DNA of 64,000 bases from Sporosarcina sp. P32b. Lineage in GTDB: Bacteria; Bacillota; Bacilli; Bacillales_A; Planococcaceae. The notes under the pieces were generated by a model. That model was not told the DNA's origin, ran no database searches, and worked only from the letters and a program-made list of their open reading frames with translations. The translations under genes and the position numbers were made by a program. Positions 50,968 to 60,559 of the stretch are shown here, piece by piece. Every line of letters begins with the position of its first letter. The first letter of the stretch is position 1. The stretch is from contig NZ_PDZB01000011.1 of NCBI RefSeq assembly GCF_002743335.1, positions 1 to 64,000 on the forward strand, written 5' to 3'.

Positions 50968-52032
50968 TTGACAAAAATATTAGAAGTAAAAGACCTCGAG
51001 CTTTCCTTCCACACATTTGCAGGTGAAGTGAAAGCAATCCGTGGCGTGAATTTTGATTTACACAAAGGAGAGACACTCGCTATCGTAGGTGAGTCGGGTT
51101 CAGGTAAATCCGTAACGACGAAATCTATTATGCGACTCCTTCCTGAATCAAGTGCTGAATATAAAAACGGTGAAATTTTATTTGAGGGAAAAGATCTAAC
51201 AAAAATTCCTGAAAAAAACATGCAAAAGATTCGCGGGAAAGATATTTCAATGATTTTCCAGGATCCGATGACTTCTCTAAACCCAACTATGACGATTGGG
51301 AGACAAATCATGGAGCCAATCTTGAAACACCAAAAGCTGAACAAGTCGGAGGCACGCAAGAAGACAATTGAACTATTGAATTTGGTAGGTATACCGAATG
51401 CGGAAAATCGTTACAAGATGTACCCTCACCAATTTTCTGGTGGACAGCGTCAGCGAATCGTAATTGCAATTGCGCTTGCATGTAATCCTAAAATATTAAT
51501 TGCAGATGAGCCGACAACAGCTCTAGATGTAACAATACAAGCACAGATTCTCGAGCTGATGAAAGACATCCAGAAAAAGACCGATACGTCTATCATATTT
51601 ATCACGCATGACCTTGGAGTAGTAGCAAACGTAGCCGATCGAGTAGCTGTTATGTATGGTGGTCGCATTGTCGAAATTGGTACGGTGGATGAAATCTTCT
51701 ATAATCCACAACATCCTTATACATGGGGATTACTAAGCTCAATGCCATCTATGGATTTAGAAGATCAAAAGTTGTATGCAATTCCCGGCACGCCTCCTGA
51801 TTTATTAAATCCTCCAAAAGGGGATGCTTTCGCTTTGCGGAGTGAATATGCAATGAGGATTGACATGGAACGTCGAGCGCCGTTCTTTAAAGTGAGTGAG
51901 ACGCATTATGCGGCGACATGGTTATTGCACCCACAAGCACCACAGGTCGAACCGCCCGCGCTTGTTATTGAACGTATGAAGACTTTTAAAGGTAGCCGGT
52001 ACTATGTGGATCAGACGGGAGGTACTGTGTGA
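50968..52032 (+). CDS. oppD: Oligopeptide ABC transporter ATPase OppD
   Basis: A 354-residue ATPase. Walker A GESGSGKS lies at about 41-48, the signature is FSGGQRQRIVIAIA, and Walker B is ILIADEPTTALD. The C-terminal extension with IPGTPPDLLNPPKG is the oligo/dipeptide-type tail. In Opp/Dpp ATPases this tail usually has a Cys-rich Fe-S site, which seems absent here. Start is TTG 50968 behind GAGGAGGAGAG. Confidence 0.94.
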   Translation: MTKILEVKDLELSFHTFAGEVKAIRGVNFDLHKGETLAIVGESGSGKSVTTKSIMRLLPESSAEYKNGEILFEGKDLTKIPEKNMQKIRGKDISMIFQDPMTSLNPTMTIGRQIMEPILKHQKLNKSEARKKTIELLNLVGIPNAENRYKMYPHQFSGGQRQRIVIAIALACNPKILIADEPTTALDVTIQAQILELMKDIQKKTDTSIIFITHDLGVVANVADRVAVMYGGRIVEIGTVDEIFYNPQHPYTWGLLSSMPSMDLEDQKLYAIPGTPPDLLNPPKGDAFALRSEYAMRIDMERRAPFFKVSETHYAATWLLHPQAPQVEPPALVIERMKTFKGSRYYVDQTGGTV

Positions 52033-52964
52033 TGTCAGAAAATTTAATTGAAGTACGTAACTTGAAACAATATTTTAATGCAGGGAAATCTACTGAAGTC
52101 CGTGCGATTGATGATATTAGCTTTGCTATTAAACGTGGAGAGACATTCGGTTTAGTAGGGGAGTCAGGTTGTGGTAAATCCACAACAGGGCGTACTATGA
52201 TCCGATTATATGATGCGACAGCGGGTCAAGTTCTTTATAATGGTGTAGATGTACATGCACCGAAAAGCAAAAAGGAAAATCACGCATTGAATAGAAAAAT
52301 GCAAATGATTTTCCAAGATCCTTATGCTTCATTGAATCCACGGATGAAAGTTTTGGATATAATTGCAGAAGGATTAGATATACATGGTCTAGTAAAAGGC
52401 AAAACGGAGCGGAAGCAACGAGTAATTGATTTGCTTGAGACTGTTGGTTTAAACCGTGAACATGCTGAGCGTTATCCGCACGAGTTCTCAGGTGGTCAGC
52501 GTCAGCGTATAGGAATTGCACGTGCATTAGCTGTAGACCCTGAGTTCATCATTGCAGATGAACCGATCTCTGCGCTAGACGTTTCTATTCAAGCACAAGT
52601 CGTCAACTTATTAAAAGAACTACAGGAAGAAAAAGGACTGACGTATTTATTCATCGCTCATGATTTATCGATGGTTAAATACATTTCCGATCGTATTGGC
52701 GTGATGTACTTTGGTAAACTGGTGGAAATGGCTCCTGCGGATGAATTATATAGAAATCCAATGCATGCTTATACAAAATCGTTGCTGTCAGCGATTCCAC
52801 TACCAGATCCAATTTATGAACGTTCCCGAGTACGCCATCCATATAATCCAAAAGACCATCAATATGGATCGGATGAAAAAGTTGAGTTTCGTGAAGTTGC
52901 TCCTGAACACTTTGTATTATGTTCAGAGAAAGAATTCGCTGAGATGCAAGCTGCACGGGTATAA
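52032..52964 (+). CDS. oppF: Oligopeptide ABC transporter ATPase OppF
   Basis: A 310-residue second ATPase of the importer. Walker A is GESGCGKS near 43-50, the signature FSGGQRQRIGIARA, and Walker B FIIADEPISALDVS. The ATG at 52032 overlaps the oppD stop (TGATG) behind GGGAGGT. The C-terminal tail ends with HFVLCSEKEFAEM, where a single Cys remains of the usual oligopeptide-domain motif. Last gene of oppABCDF, followed by a terminator. Confidence 0.94.
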   Translation: MSENLIEVRNLKQYFNAGKSTEVRAIDDISFAIKRGETFGLVGESGCGKSTTGRTMIRLYDATAGQVLYNGVDVHAPKSKKENHALNRKMQMIFQDPYASLNPRMKVLDIIAEGLDIHGLVKGKTERKQRVIDLLETVGLNREHAERYPHEFSGGQRQRIGIARALAVDPEFIIADEPISALDVSIQAQVVNLLKELQEEKGLTYLFIAHDLSMVKYISDRIGVMYFGKLVEMAPADELYRNPMHAYTKSLLSAIPLPDPIYERSRVRHPYNPKDHQYGSDEKVEFREVAPEHFVLCSEKEFAEMQAARV

Positions 52965-52970
52965 GATGAT

Positions 52971-53007
52971 ATCCCTCTGACTATGTATGTGTCAGAGGGA
53001 TTTTCTT
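52971..53007 (+). terminator. intrinsic terminator of opp operon
   Basis: ATCCCTCTGAC pairs with GTCAGAGGGAT, followed by TTTCTTTT. Confidence 0.88.
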
Positions 53008-53107
53008 TTCTATCAAATTAATTCCAATAGTTGTCCTGATGTTTTGTATGTTACATTGAATATTGTGCTACTATTGGAATAATAGAGACCATTCGAATTG
53101 ATAGGGT

Positions 53108-53890
53108 GTGATTGAAATCAAGAAATTAACACAAGCAGTTCAAAGACAATTGATGGAAGAGATTATTAATGGAAGTAGAGTGGGAGCTTTAGTAACAGAT
53201 GCTTCAAAAGAGGATAATCCGATAATTTTTGCTAACAAAACTTTCGAAACGTTGACAGGGTATACTCAAGAAGAAATACTTGGACGTAATTGTAGATTTC
53301 TTCAAGGTAAAGACACAGATCCAACTACAGTATCAAAGATCAGAAGGGCTGTTTCAGAAAGAGTGCCTTTGACGATTGTATTGAAAAATTATAAAAAAGA
53401 CGGTACCCTATTTTGGAATCGACTTAATCTTCGTCCAATTATAATTGATAATGTACCATATTGTATTGGTACGCAAACTGATGTTTCAGTACAATACAGA
53501 CAAATAGAAGAGTTGCATACGAAAGATTATGAAATAGAACAATTAATGTTACCTATCATGAGAATTTATGATAATTTGGCGGCTGTTTCATTAATTGGTC
53601 AAATGACGGAAGAACGATTTAATCTATTGATTACGAAACTGAGTGATTACGTTCACTCAAATGAAGTAGATCATGTGATGATTGATATAACAGGTTTATA
53701 TTGGCAACAAGGAACTTCTATTGATCGATTGCTAGAGATACAGCAAGTGCTGAAGCTTATGGGTTGTCAGCTTTATATTACTGGCATCACACCGGTTCTT
53801 GCACATAAATTAGCAACAGCTAAAGATCCTCAGCAAGTATTAAAAACCTTCTCAAGTATACAGCAAGCCATTTTCCATATTCAGCGATAG
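53108..53890 (+). CDS. LOV-STAS blue-light photoreceptor (YtvA/PfyP-like)
   Basis: A 260-residue cytosolic photoreceptor. The LOV domain (about 22-125) has the flavin-binding signature GRNCRFLQG with photoactive Cys62, plus NPIIFANKTFETLTGY and NYKKDGTLFWN. A J-alpha-like linker leads to a C-terminal STAS domain (about 145-258) with VMIDITGLYW. Order and length match B. subtilis YtvA (261 residues), which feeds blue-light and stress signals into the sigma-B stressosome. Start GTG 53108 has only a weak ribosome site. No rsb genes are adjacent. Confidence 0.93.
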   Translation: MIEIKKLTQAVQRQLMEEIINGSRVGALVTDASKEDNPIIFANKTFETLTGYTQEEILGRNCRFLQGKDTDPTTVSKIRRAVSERVPLTIVLKNYKKDGTLFWNRLNLRPIIIDNVPYCIGTQTDVSVQYRQIEELHTKDYEIEQLMLPIMRIYDNLAAVSLIGQMTEERFNLLITKLSDYVHSNEVDHVMIDITGLYWQQGTSIDRLLEIQQVLKLMGCQLYITGITPVLAHKLATAKDPQQVLKTFSSIQQAIFHIQR

Positions 53891-53892
53891 AG

Positions 53893-53935
53893 AAAAGACC
53901 TCTACCATAACGAAAGGTTATGGTAGAGGTCTTTA
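53893..53935. terminator. bidirectional intrinsic terminator
   Basis: AAAGACCTCTACCATAAC pairs perfectly with GTTATGGTAGAGGTCTTT around GAAAG, between convergent genes. Confidence 0.92.
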
Positions 53936-54424
53936 TCAGATACCGAGTTGTTGTTTTACTTCTTTTATTTGTTCAATATGGCGTTGTTCATGATAGCCGA
54001 CAAAGGGAATCCATTGTGTAAGACTCATTTCGCCAAAAACAGGGTGCGGATAAGACTTTACTGCTAATTGATCTTCCGTTGCGTTTTCAGCTACATCGTG
54101 TAAAGTCGAGTGGGTAGCTGTGAGCTTGCTTTTCAAGTCATGGAGAGTAGAATATTCTAAAGTTGGTGTCACAAAATCGGGTGCCTCTATTTTATTAGAA
54201 CGATCAACAGTGAGTTGAATTGGCTTATCTATCGTAATGTTTTGGTCTTCGGCAGCAAGCTTAATCTGAATAGTTTTAGCAACGCTACCTTCCATTAAAT
54301 ATAAATGCTGTAAAATTTGTTTAATGGACCACCTGTCTTCAGCGGGTTGTCTATTAATCACTTCATCTGTTAGGTATTCTACTTGTGCTAAAAGCTCTTT
54401 ACGTGCTTGATCATTAATTTCCAT
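53936..54424 (-). CDS. DinB superfamily protein
   Basis: A 162-residue four-helix-bundle protein of the DinB/DinB_2 family, often a metal-dependent thiol (bacillithiol) transferase. Typical features are RWSIKQILQHLYLMEG near residues 32-47 (first metal His) and FVGYHEQRHIEQIKEVK near the C-terminus with the HxxxH-type pair. ATG 54424 follows AAAAGGGGTG; an in-frame start three codons further upstream is a less likely alternative. Single-gene unit; substrate unknown. Confidence 0.82.
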   Translation of the reverse strand: MEINDQARKELLAQVEYLTDEVINRQPAEDRWSIKQILQHLYLMEGSVAKTIQIKLAAEDQNITIDKPIQLTVDRSNKIEAPDFVTPTLEYSTLHDLKSKLTATHSTLHDVAENATEDQLAVKSYPHPVFGEMSLTQWIPFVGYHEQRHIEQIKEVKQQLGI

Positions 54425-54506
54425 AATGGTCACCCCTTTTTATTATAATACCACTCGTTAGTCAATAAATCTTTTGAAAAAGCTTGAAGAATAGGAGTTT
54501 GAAAAA

Positions 54507-55145
54507 ATGAAAATAAATCAACCTAAAATACCCAACCGTTTAACGACGGTACAGTTACAAGACTTACTACACGAGGAGGATCCATTCCTACAAAATGCAA
54601 GTATTATTGATTCACGAATAGATGGGCAAACAATAGAACGTGCACAATTAACAAGCATGCTCATTAAGAATTCCAGTTTTCAAGGTGCTTTTCTACCAGA
54701 GCTATTTGGTACAGATGTTCGATTTGAAAACTGTGATTTTTCCAATGCAGACTTGACGGGTATAAGTATTCACCGAGTGAGTTTTCATAATTGTAAAATG
54801 CTTGGTGTCAATTTCACAAATGCCCGATTTACGGATGTGTTATTTGAGGAGTGTATTTGCAACCTTTCTGCATTTGTTCATGCAAGATGGGAAAGAGTGA
54901 GTTTCGAGAACTGCCAAGTGAGAGATGCAGATTTCTTCGATTGTAAACTGAAACATACATATTTCCTAAAATGTAATTTGGACTCTGCAAGTTTTGATGA
55001 GACACCTCTAAAAGGAGTGGAGATCAAAACTTCAGAATTTGAGAGCATGACAGTATCTATGAAAGAATTGGATGGTTGTGTCGTATCTTCTTTACAAGCA
55101 ATTCAATTCGCTTCCATGTTGGGATTAGATATTCGGGATGAATAA
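54507..55145 (+). CDS. Pentapeptide repeat protein (Qnr/McbG-like)
   Basis: A 212-residue protein whose residues 25-175 follow the A(D/N)LxF pentapeptide pattern, for example FENCDFSNADLTGISIHRVSFHNC split over coils. It therefore folds as a right-handed quadrilateral beta-helix. Length and a non-repeat C-terminal segment (SLQAIQFASMLGLDI), a dimerisation-like helix, match Qnr- and McbG-type DNA-mimic proteins that protect gyrase. Protection against gyrase poisons is an inference; other pentapeptide proteins have no known role. The ATG follows AATAGGAGTTTG. Confidence 0.82.
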   Translation: MKINQPKIPNRLTTVQLQDLLHEEDPFLQNASIIDSRIDGQTIERAQLTSMLIKNSSFQGAFLPELFGTDVRFENCDFSNADLTGISIHRVSFHNCKMLGVNFTNARFTDVLFEECICNLSAFVHARWERVSFENCQVRDADFFDCKLKHTYFLKCNLDSASFDETPLKGVEIKTSEFESMTVSMKELDGCVVSSLQAIQFASMLGLDIRDE

Positions 55146-55194
55146 AGCAAATAGACTAGGTGCTAAAAATAACTTCAATTAAAGGAGCTATGCT

Positions 55195-55749
55195 ATGTTT
55201 ATGCTTCAAGTAACAGAGGATATTTCATTAAAACTAGTGGGACAGAAAGACGCAGAAGAATTATTTGCTGTTGTGAATGGATCAAGGGAACACTTACGTG
55301 AGTGGTTACCGTGGGTTGATTCTATGACGGAAGCGGATCAGTATGGTCCAATCATTCATTCTTGGTTGCAACAATTCGCTGATGAAGATGGATTCCAGGC
55401 GGGTATTATGTATAAAGGGCATCTGGCAGGTTTTGCAGGATTCCATACAGTAAACTATACAAATAGGCAAACGAGTATTGGCTATTGGCTTGCTCAAGAT
55501 TATCAGGGGAAAGGAATTATGACTGCGGTAGTATCCTCATTGGTTGACTATGCATTTGAAGAATATGATCTCCACCGCGTAGAAATTCGGTGTGCTACGG
55601 GCAATATAAGAAGTCAGGCAATTCCTGAACGATTAGGATTTATGAAAGAAGGAGTCATTCGTGACGGAGAGTTTTTATATGATCATTATCATGATTTAAT
55701 CGTATATGGAATGTTAGAAGATGAGTGGAAAAAATGTGAGAAATCATAA
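55195..55749 (+). CDS. RimJ/RimL-type GNAT acetyltransferase (YdaF-like)
   Basis: A 184-residue GNAT enzyme of the protein N-alpha acetyltransferase type. Evidence is LREWLPWVDSM in the N-terminal part, the acetyl-CoA loop DYQGKGIMTAVV (QGKG), RVEIRCATGNIRSQAIPERLGF, and the closing EGVIRDGEFLYDHYHDLIVYGML, which is close to B. subtilis YdaF. The ATG follows AAAGGAG. A terminator follows. Targets such as ribosomal proteins are inferred from homologues. Confidence 0.88.
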   Translation: MFMLQVTEDISLKLVGQKDAEELFAVVNGSREHLREWLPWVDSMTEADQYGPIIHSWLQQFADEDGFQAGIMYKGHLAGFAGFHTVNYTNRQTSIGYWLAQDYQGKGIMTAVVSSLVDYAFEEYDLHRVEIRCATGNIRSQAIPERLGFMKEGVIRDGEFLYDHYHDLIVYGMLEDEWKKCEKS

Positions 55750-55760
55750 AGCGTTTAGTG

Positions 55761-55792
55761 CAGAGTCCTTTTTAAAATGGACTCTGTTTTTT
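55761..55792 (+). terminator. intrinsic terminator after GNAT gene
   Basis: CAGAGTCC pairs with GGACTCTG around a 10-nt loop, followed by six T. Confidence 0.85.
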
Positions 55793-55841
55793 ATCATCAT
55801 ATTTTGGTTATAGTACAATTAACATAAAGGGGTGAATCGTT

Positions 55842-56507
55842 ATGCTAACTACTATTGAAATTGATAAAGAGCTAACGAAGAACAGAAGATTGGAAACTGC
55901 GACATTTGGAATGGGATGTTTTTGGGGTCCTGAAGCACGTTTTGGTAGCTTGTCAGGCGTTATAAGAACACGAGTAGGTTACACAGGTGGGACAACGGCT
56001 GCACCAACATACAAGACGATGGAAGATCATACTGAAACTGTCGAAATCGATTATGATCCGACAAATATTTCTTATGGAGAAATACTACAATATTTTTGGC
56101 GTAACCACTATCCAAATCGTGATCAATATAGAGGGCAACAATATGTTTCTTCGTTGCGTTATCATAACCAGCAACAAAAACAGATAATAGATTTAGTAAA
56201 GGGTGAAATGGAGAAAGAGCTTGGTGAACCAATTGAAACCGAAATCACACCATTAAGTCATTTCACACTAGCTGAAGACCGCCATCAGAAATATTATTTG
56301 AGGCGTTATCCGAATGTCTTGGAGAAGTTGCATTCCTTGTATCCTTCTGAAGAGTCACTGATCCATTCGACATTTGCAGCGAGATTAAATGGATTCGTCA
56401 AAGGATTTGGCACACGTGATCAAATCGTGACTGAAATTAAAAGCTGGCCATTACAGGAAAATGCCCAGCAACAACTCATTGAAAAGTTCATGAGATTAAA
56501 ATGGTGA
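55842..56507 (+). CDS. msrA: Peptide-methionine (S)-S-oxide reductase MsrA
   Basis: A 221-residue MsrA-type enzyme that repairs oxidised methionine. The catalytic motif GCFWG contains Cys26, and VGYTGGTTAAPTYKTMEDHTETVEIDYDP is the family core (split here at GG). NHYPNRDQYRGQQYVSSLRY corresponds to the usual NPTQxxRQGxDxGxQYRS region but differs in detail. It carries a long C-terminal extension after about residue 150, seen in some Bacillales members. It lacks an MsrB domain. ATG follows AAAGGGGTG. Confidence 0.88.
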   Translation: MLTTIEIDKELTKNRRLETATFGMGCFWGPEARFGSLSGVIRTRVGYTGGTTAAPTYKTMEDHTETVEIDYDPTNISYGEILQYFWRNHYPNRDQYRGQQYVSSLRYHNQQQKQIIDLVKGEMEKELGEPIETEITPLSHFTLAEDRHQKYYLRRYPNVLEKLHSLYPSEESLIHSTFAARLNGFVKGFGTRDQIVTEIKSWPLQENAQQQLIEKFMRLKW

Positions 56508-56601
56508 AGCAGTGAATACTGAATCAATTCTTCTTGTAACTTTATACAGTGGTTGCTATGATATTCCAATATCAACTTAGAATGAGCGTAGGAGAGAGTA
56601 G

Positions 56602-57774
56602 ATGAAAAAGGAAACTATCACGTTAGGTTTGCTACTAACCAATTTACTAATTGCGTTTTTGGGAATTGGATTAGTTATACCTGTCATGCCAAGATTAATG
56701 AATGAATTACATATATCGGGGACGGTAGTTGGCTATATGGTCGCAACATTTGCGATGGCCCAGTTGTTTGTTTCACCATTTTCAGGGAGATGGGTAGATA
56801 CATTTGGTCGAAAAAAGATGATTGTCGTTGGATTAATCATTTTTAGTTCTTCCGAATTTTTATTTGGTATTGGACAAACGTTGCCCGTCCTATTTGCATC
56901 CCGAATTTTAGGTGGAATTAGTGCGGCTTTCATTATGCCAGCTGTTACTGCCTTTATTGCAGATATTACAACGATGGAAACTCGCTCTAAGGCATTAGGC
57001 TTTATGTCTGCTGCCATATCTACAGGATTTATATTAGGTCCAGGGGTGGGCGGATTTTTAGCAACATACGGTACACGGGTTCCTTTCTTCTTTGCAGGAG
57101 GACTGGCTTTGATTGCGGCGATCTTTTCCCTTATTGCATTGCATGAACCGGAACGTTATCAAGAAGCGGTAGCGGAGGATACAACTAAACCTGGATTGAA
57201 GCGTATTTTTGCACGTCATTATTTTATCGTTTTTATTATTATATTGATTTTATCTTTCGGACTCGCTTCATTTGAATCGATTTTCAGTTTGTTCGTTGAT
57301 CATAAGTTTGGATTCACGCCGAAAGATATTGCGATCATCATTACAGGGGGCGGCTTGCTCGGAGCAGTTGCTCAAGTAATGTTATTCGACAAGCTTGCGA
57401 GAACGATAGGGGAGAAACGTCTAATCTTTTTCTGTTTAGTCTTTTCGTCCATTTTAGTTTTTCTGACAACGTTCGTGCAAAGTTATTTTTCCGTCCTGGC
57501 TGTTACCATGATTATTTTCGTAGGGTTTGACTTGATACGACCGGCAGCAACTTCCTATTTATCGAAAATCGCGGGAAATGAACAAGGATTTGTCGGTGGC
57601 ATGAACTCGATGTTCACGAGTATTGGAAATGTATTCGGTCCAATCATCGGTGGTGCCTTATTTGATGTTGACGTGGATTATCCGTTTTATTTCGGGGCAT
57701 TTGTATTATTACTTGGCGTAGTGTTAAATTATCTATGGATTAAACGAACGCCATCTTTCAGACCTAATATCTAG
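56602..57774 (+). CDS. MFS multidrug efflux transporter (Bmr/NorA-like)
   Basis: A 390-residue twelve-helix transporter of the DHA1 drug:H+ antiporter family. Motif A is GRWVDTFGRKKMIVVG near 61-76, and motif C lies around STGFILGPGVGGFLA, which marks antiporters. The overall pattern is like Bmr, Blt and NorA. The ATG follows GTAGGAGAG. The phosphatase gene follows 11 nt after its stop, so the two are probably cotranscribed. Drug range unknown. Confidence 0.9.
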   Translation: MKKETITLGLLLTNLLIAFLGIGLVIPVMPRLMNELHISGTVVGYMVATFAMAQLFVSPFSGRWVDTFGRKKMIVVGLIIFSSSEFLFGIGQTLPVLFASRILGGISAAFIMPAVTAFIADITTMETRSKALGFMSAAISTGFILGPGVGGFLATYGTRVPFFFAGGLALIAAIFSLIALHEPERYQEAVAEDTTKPGLKRIFARHYFIVFIIILILSFGLASFESIFSLFVDHKFGFTPKDIAIIITGGGLLGAVAQVMLFDKLARTIGEKRLIFFCLVFSSILVFLTTFVQSYFSVLAVTMIIFVGFDLIRPAATSYLSKIAGNEQGFVGGMNSMFTSIGNVFGPIIGGALFDVDVDYPFYFGAFVLLLGVVLNYLWIKRTPSFRPNI

Positions 57775-57785
57775 GAGGAATTGAA

Positions 57786-58376
57786 TTGACCATTATTGGT
57801 TTTGTCCGGCATGGGGTGACTGCTTGGAATAAGGAAGGACGTGCACAAGGAAGTTCGAATATTCCATTGGACGAAGAGGGGGTAGAGACTGCAAAGAAAC
57901 TGGCAGTGCGCTTGGCGGATGAGGAATGGGACGCCATTTTCACTAGCCCTTTGACACGCGCTAGACAGACAGCAGATTTAATTGCTAGTGAGTCGGGGAT
58001 TGAAGTCGTGGAAGACGAGCGACTGCGCGAGCGGAGTGGCGGATTAATTGAAGGAACGACGGAACCAGAACGTCAACAGAAGTGGGGTCCCCAGTGGAGG
58101 GAACTGGATTTACAGTTTGAAACGGCAGAAAATATTGTAGCGCGAGGCCTTGAATTTGTCAATGATCAGGTCCAGAAGAATCCTAATCAACGTCTGATCG
58201 TCGTAAGTCACGGTAGTTTTATTAAACGTATCATTGTGGCTCTGATGGAAGATGATTCATATACAATAAAGATCGACAACACTTCATTGACTATAATTAA
58301 TATAGAAAAGAAAAGTTGCTTGCTGTTAAATGACACAGCACACCTTGTAGGAGGACTAAATGGAAATCCACTATGA
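57786..58376 (+). CDS. Histidine phosphatase family protein
   Basis: A 196-residue phosphatase of the phosphoglycerate-mutase fold. The phosphohistidine motif is VRHGVTAWN with catalytic His9; FTSPLTRARQTADLI and the second His in VVSHGSFIKRII are visible. TTG 57786 follows TAGGAGGAA. It lies 11 nt behind the MFS gene and overlaps the YcxB-like gene by 17 nt. Its substrate could be a sugar phosphate or nucleotide; family members are broad. Confidence 0.87.
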   Translation: MTIIGFVRHGVTAWNKEGRAQGSSNIPLDEEGVETAKKLAVRLADEEWDAIFTSPLTRARQTADLIASESGIEVVEDERLRERSGGLIEGTTEPERQQKWGPQWRELDLQFETAENIVARGLEFVNDQVQKNPNQRLIVVSHGSFIKRIIVALMEDDSYTIKIDNTSLTIINIEKKSCLLLNDTAHLVGGLNGNPL

Positions 58377-58872
58377 ACTAACGGAAGAAGATGTGGTAGC
58401 TTTTAATTTATATCATGTGAAAAATTCTAAAGTCGGTCAAAATTCATTGCACTGGCAACGATATATATCGCCGCTAATATTTTTACTGTTTGCGTATTTT
58501 TTATCTATTTTTACTGATATGGCGAAAGGTCCGTTGTTCGCCACGTTTGGATTAACAGCTATTCTATGGGTGATTTTTTATCCTAAGTATTTTTACTTTC
58601 ATATTACACGACAAGTGAGCAAGATGCTTAGGGCTGGTAAGAATGAAGGACTTGTTGGAGAACATTCTATGAAGATGAATAAGACAGGCATAGCGGATCA
58701 GACTGCGGTTGGTGAAACAAAGGTACAATGGGCTGGCGTGAAACAGTTAATAGAAGACGCGGATTATTTCTATATATACACGAGTACGGTGAGTGCATAT
58801 ATTATTCCAAAGCGAGATGTATATTCGGTCGAAGGGCTAAAAAGTTACATCCAGCAGCGGATCATTACATAA
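58360..58872 (+). CDS. YcxB-like membrane protein
   Basis: A 170-residue protein with two closely spaced hydrophobic segments (about 37-55 and 60-76) and a C-terminal domain LKSYIQQR..., with WAGVKQLIEDADYFYIYTS matching the YcxB family. The ATG lies within the end of the phosphatase gene behind GTAGGAGG. Function of the family is unknown; it closes the three-gene unit. Confidence 0.8.
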   Translation: MEIHYELTEEDVVAFNLYHVKNSKVGQNSLHWQRYISPLIFLLFAYFLSIFTDMAKGPLFATFGLTAILWVIFYPKYFYFHITRQVSKMLRAGKNEGLVGEHSMKMNKTGIADQTAVGETKVQWAGVKQLIEDADYFYIYTSTVSAYIIPKRDVYSVEGLKSYIQQRIIT

Positions 58873-58874
58873 AT

Positions 58875-58909
58875 AAAAAATCAGAGGCTACAGAGCCTCT
58901 GATTTTTTA
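58875..58909. terminator. bidirectional intrinsic terminator
   Basis: AAAAAATCAGAGGC pairs with GCCTCTGATTTTTT, between convergent genes. Confidence 0.9.
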
Positions 58910-60529
58910 TTTTCCTAAGCGACGATATCTCCAAAATGAAATAAGCAGTATACTACCTGATGCAATTGCTAGTTCGGTATAGGAGTCTATCAAGCTGTAA
59001 GCAAGTGTTGCGAAAGATCCAACTGCGATAACTCCGGCGAATAGACGGTTTTGCATCTTCACTTGAAATGTACGTTGATCTATATCTCGTTGTTTTAGAT
59101 ACATATGAATCAATGAAGGTTGATCCAAGAATGAGGAGACTTTTGGCCCGAAACTACGAATTTGTCCAATGCCGTTTAATACGGTGCGTTGGAATTCTTT
59201 GTTATTCGTGAAGGGATTCTGATCTTTACTCTTTTTTTTGGCCCATTCAACTAAACGGGGACGGGTAATAGCGAGTAGATCTATTTCAGGATCTAGTATA
59301 TACAGTACGCCAACAAAAACAGAGACTGCACGACCTAAAAATGCAAATTCTGCAGGCATTTGCACTGGTTGTGTTCGGACAATGACTTGCAGATCTTGTA
59401 GAAGGTTTTCTACAACCATACTATTCATATCATATAAATCATTTGATTCGTACGCTTTAACAACTTTCTCAATTGCGTTTGCCAATACTTTACGGTTTGC
59501 ATTAGGTAGTAAAAAGTTCAAAGTTTCGAGGCCATCGATAACACGATCGTATTGTTTTAAAATAATACCTTCTGTAACGACAAACATCGCGTCCGCATCT
59601 TCTTTTGTAATATTTATTACCATACCGAAATCAATTAATACGAGTGTACCATCTGAGCGTATGAGAATATTGCCGCCATGGGGATCTGCGTGGAACTGAC
59701 CACCTTCAAGGATTTGTTCTAAGAACAACCGAAAAAGCCGATTAGATAAATCTTTGCGATCGATATGATGCTTGTCAAGAAACGCAAGATCGGTTATTTT
59801 AGAACCTTCAATCCATTCCATTACTAGCACTTTTTGAGTCGTATATTCATCGTAATAGACGGGAAACTTTACACCTATCATATTAGGAAAGCGTTCGGAA
59901 AAACCCCGTCCGTTTCTCATCTCTTCGACAAAGTTCAATTCCGCTCCAATTACATCTGTCATTTCCTTATAAAGTAAATGTAAATCGATCTGTTTACTTA
60001 ATGATGACCACTTTTTCGCAAGCCAAATCACAATTCGTACCGCTTTAAAATCAGCGCGCAAAATTCGTTCAATATCTGGACGCTGAATTTTTATAGCAAC
60101 TTCTGATCCATTATGTAGTACTGCCTTGTATACTTCGCCAATTGAGGCAGATGCGACAGGCTTCGATGTAATATCTGATAAGTACTCACTATGAGGTTTT
60201 CCCCATTCATCATCTAGTAGTTGTAGTGCCTTTTCAGAAGGGACCGGTGTTACTTGATCAGTAAGTCCCTCTAACTCTTCAATGAATGATGCAGGCATGA
60301 TATCAGCACGTGTAGAAAGGAACTGCCCAAGTTTAACGAGTAATCCACCTAATTCAAGAGCTGTCTTTTTATACACTTTTGCTTGATTCGTAACCAGCGA
60401 GTTCCATTTTTCAGTAACAGCGGGAGTGAAATTACCTCGATGACGTTTCTGGAATAATGTAATTTGAATAAAAAACACGACCGCCATCCTGACGATGCGT
60501 ATAATACGATAACTAGCAGAACGCTTCAT
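58907..60529 (-). CDS. ABC1/UbiB (AarF) family atypical kinase
   Basis: A 540-residue protein of the UbiB family. The hallmark KxGQ motif is LVKLGQFLSTRADIMP. The nucleotide loop is PVASASIGEVYKAVL, where the usual glycine-rich loop is alanine-rich. The DPHxGN motif is ADPHGGNIL, and the metal DFG motif is IDFGM. Two C-terminal helices (about 490-535) anchor it. Start is ATG 60529, with GAAGGA at 6-nt spacing. Such kinases support isoprenoid-quinone or lipid metabolism. The next gene upstream is a short membrane protein. Confidence 0.9.
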   Translation of the reverse strand: MKRSASYRIIRIVRMAVVFFIQITLFQKRHRGNFTPAVTEKWNSLVTNQAKVYKKTALELGGLLVKLGQFLSTRADIMPASFIEELEGLTDQVTPVPSEKALQLLDDEWGKPHSEYLSDITSKPVASASIGEVYKAVLHNGSEVAIKIQRPDIERILRADFKAVRIVIWLAKKWSSLSKQIDLHLLYKEMTDVIGAELNFVEEMRNGRGFSERFPNMIGVKFPVYYDEYTTQKVLVMEWIEGSKITDLAFLDKHHIDRKDLSNRLFRLFLEQILEGGQFHADPHGGNILIRSDGTLVLIDFGMVINITKEDADAMFVVTEGIILKQYDRVIDGLETLNFLLPNANRKVLANAIEKVVKAYESNDLYDMNSMVVENLLQDLQVIVRTQPVQMPAEFAFLGRAVSVFVGVLYILDPEIDLLAITRPRLVEWAKKKSKDQNPFTNNKEFQRTVLNGIGQIRSFGPKVSSFLDQPSLIHMYLKQRDIDQRTFQVKMQNRLFAGVIAVGSFATLAYSLIDSYTELAIASGSILLISFWRYRRLGK

Positions 60530-60559
60530 CGGCAGTCCTTCTTTCTGCATCAAACATAT

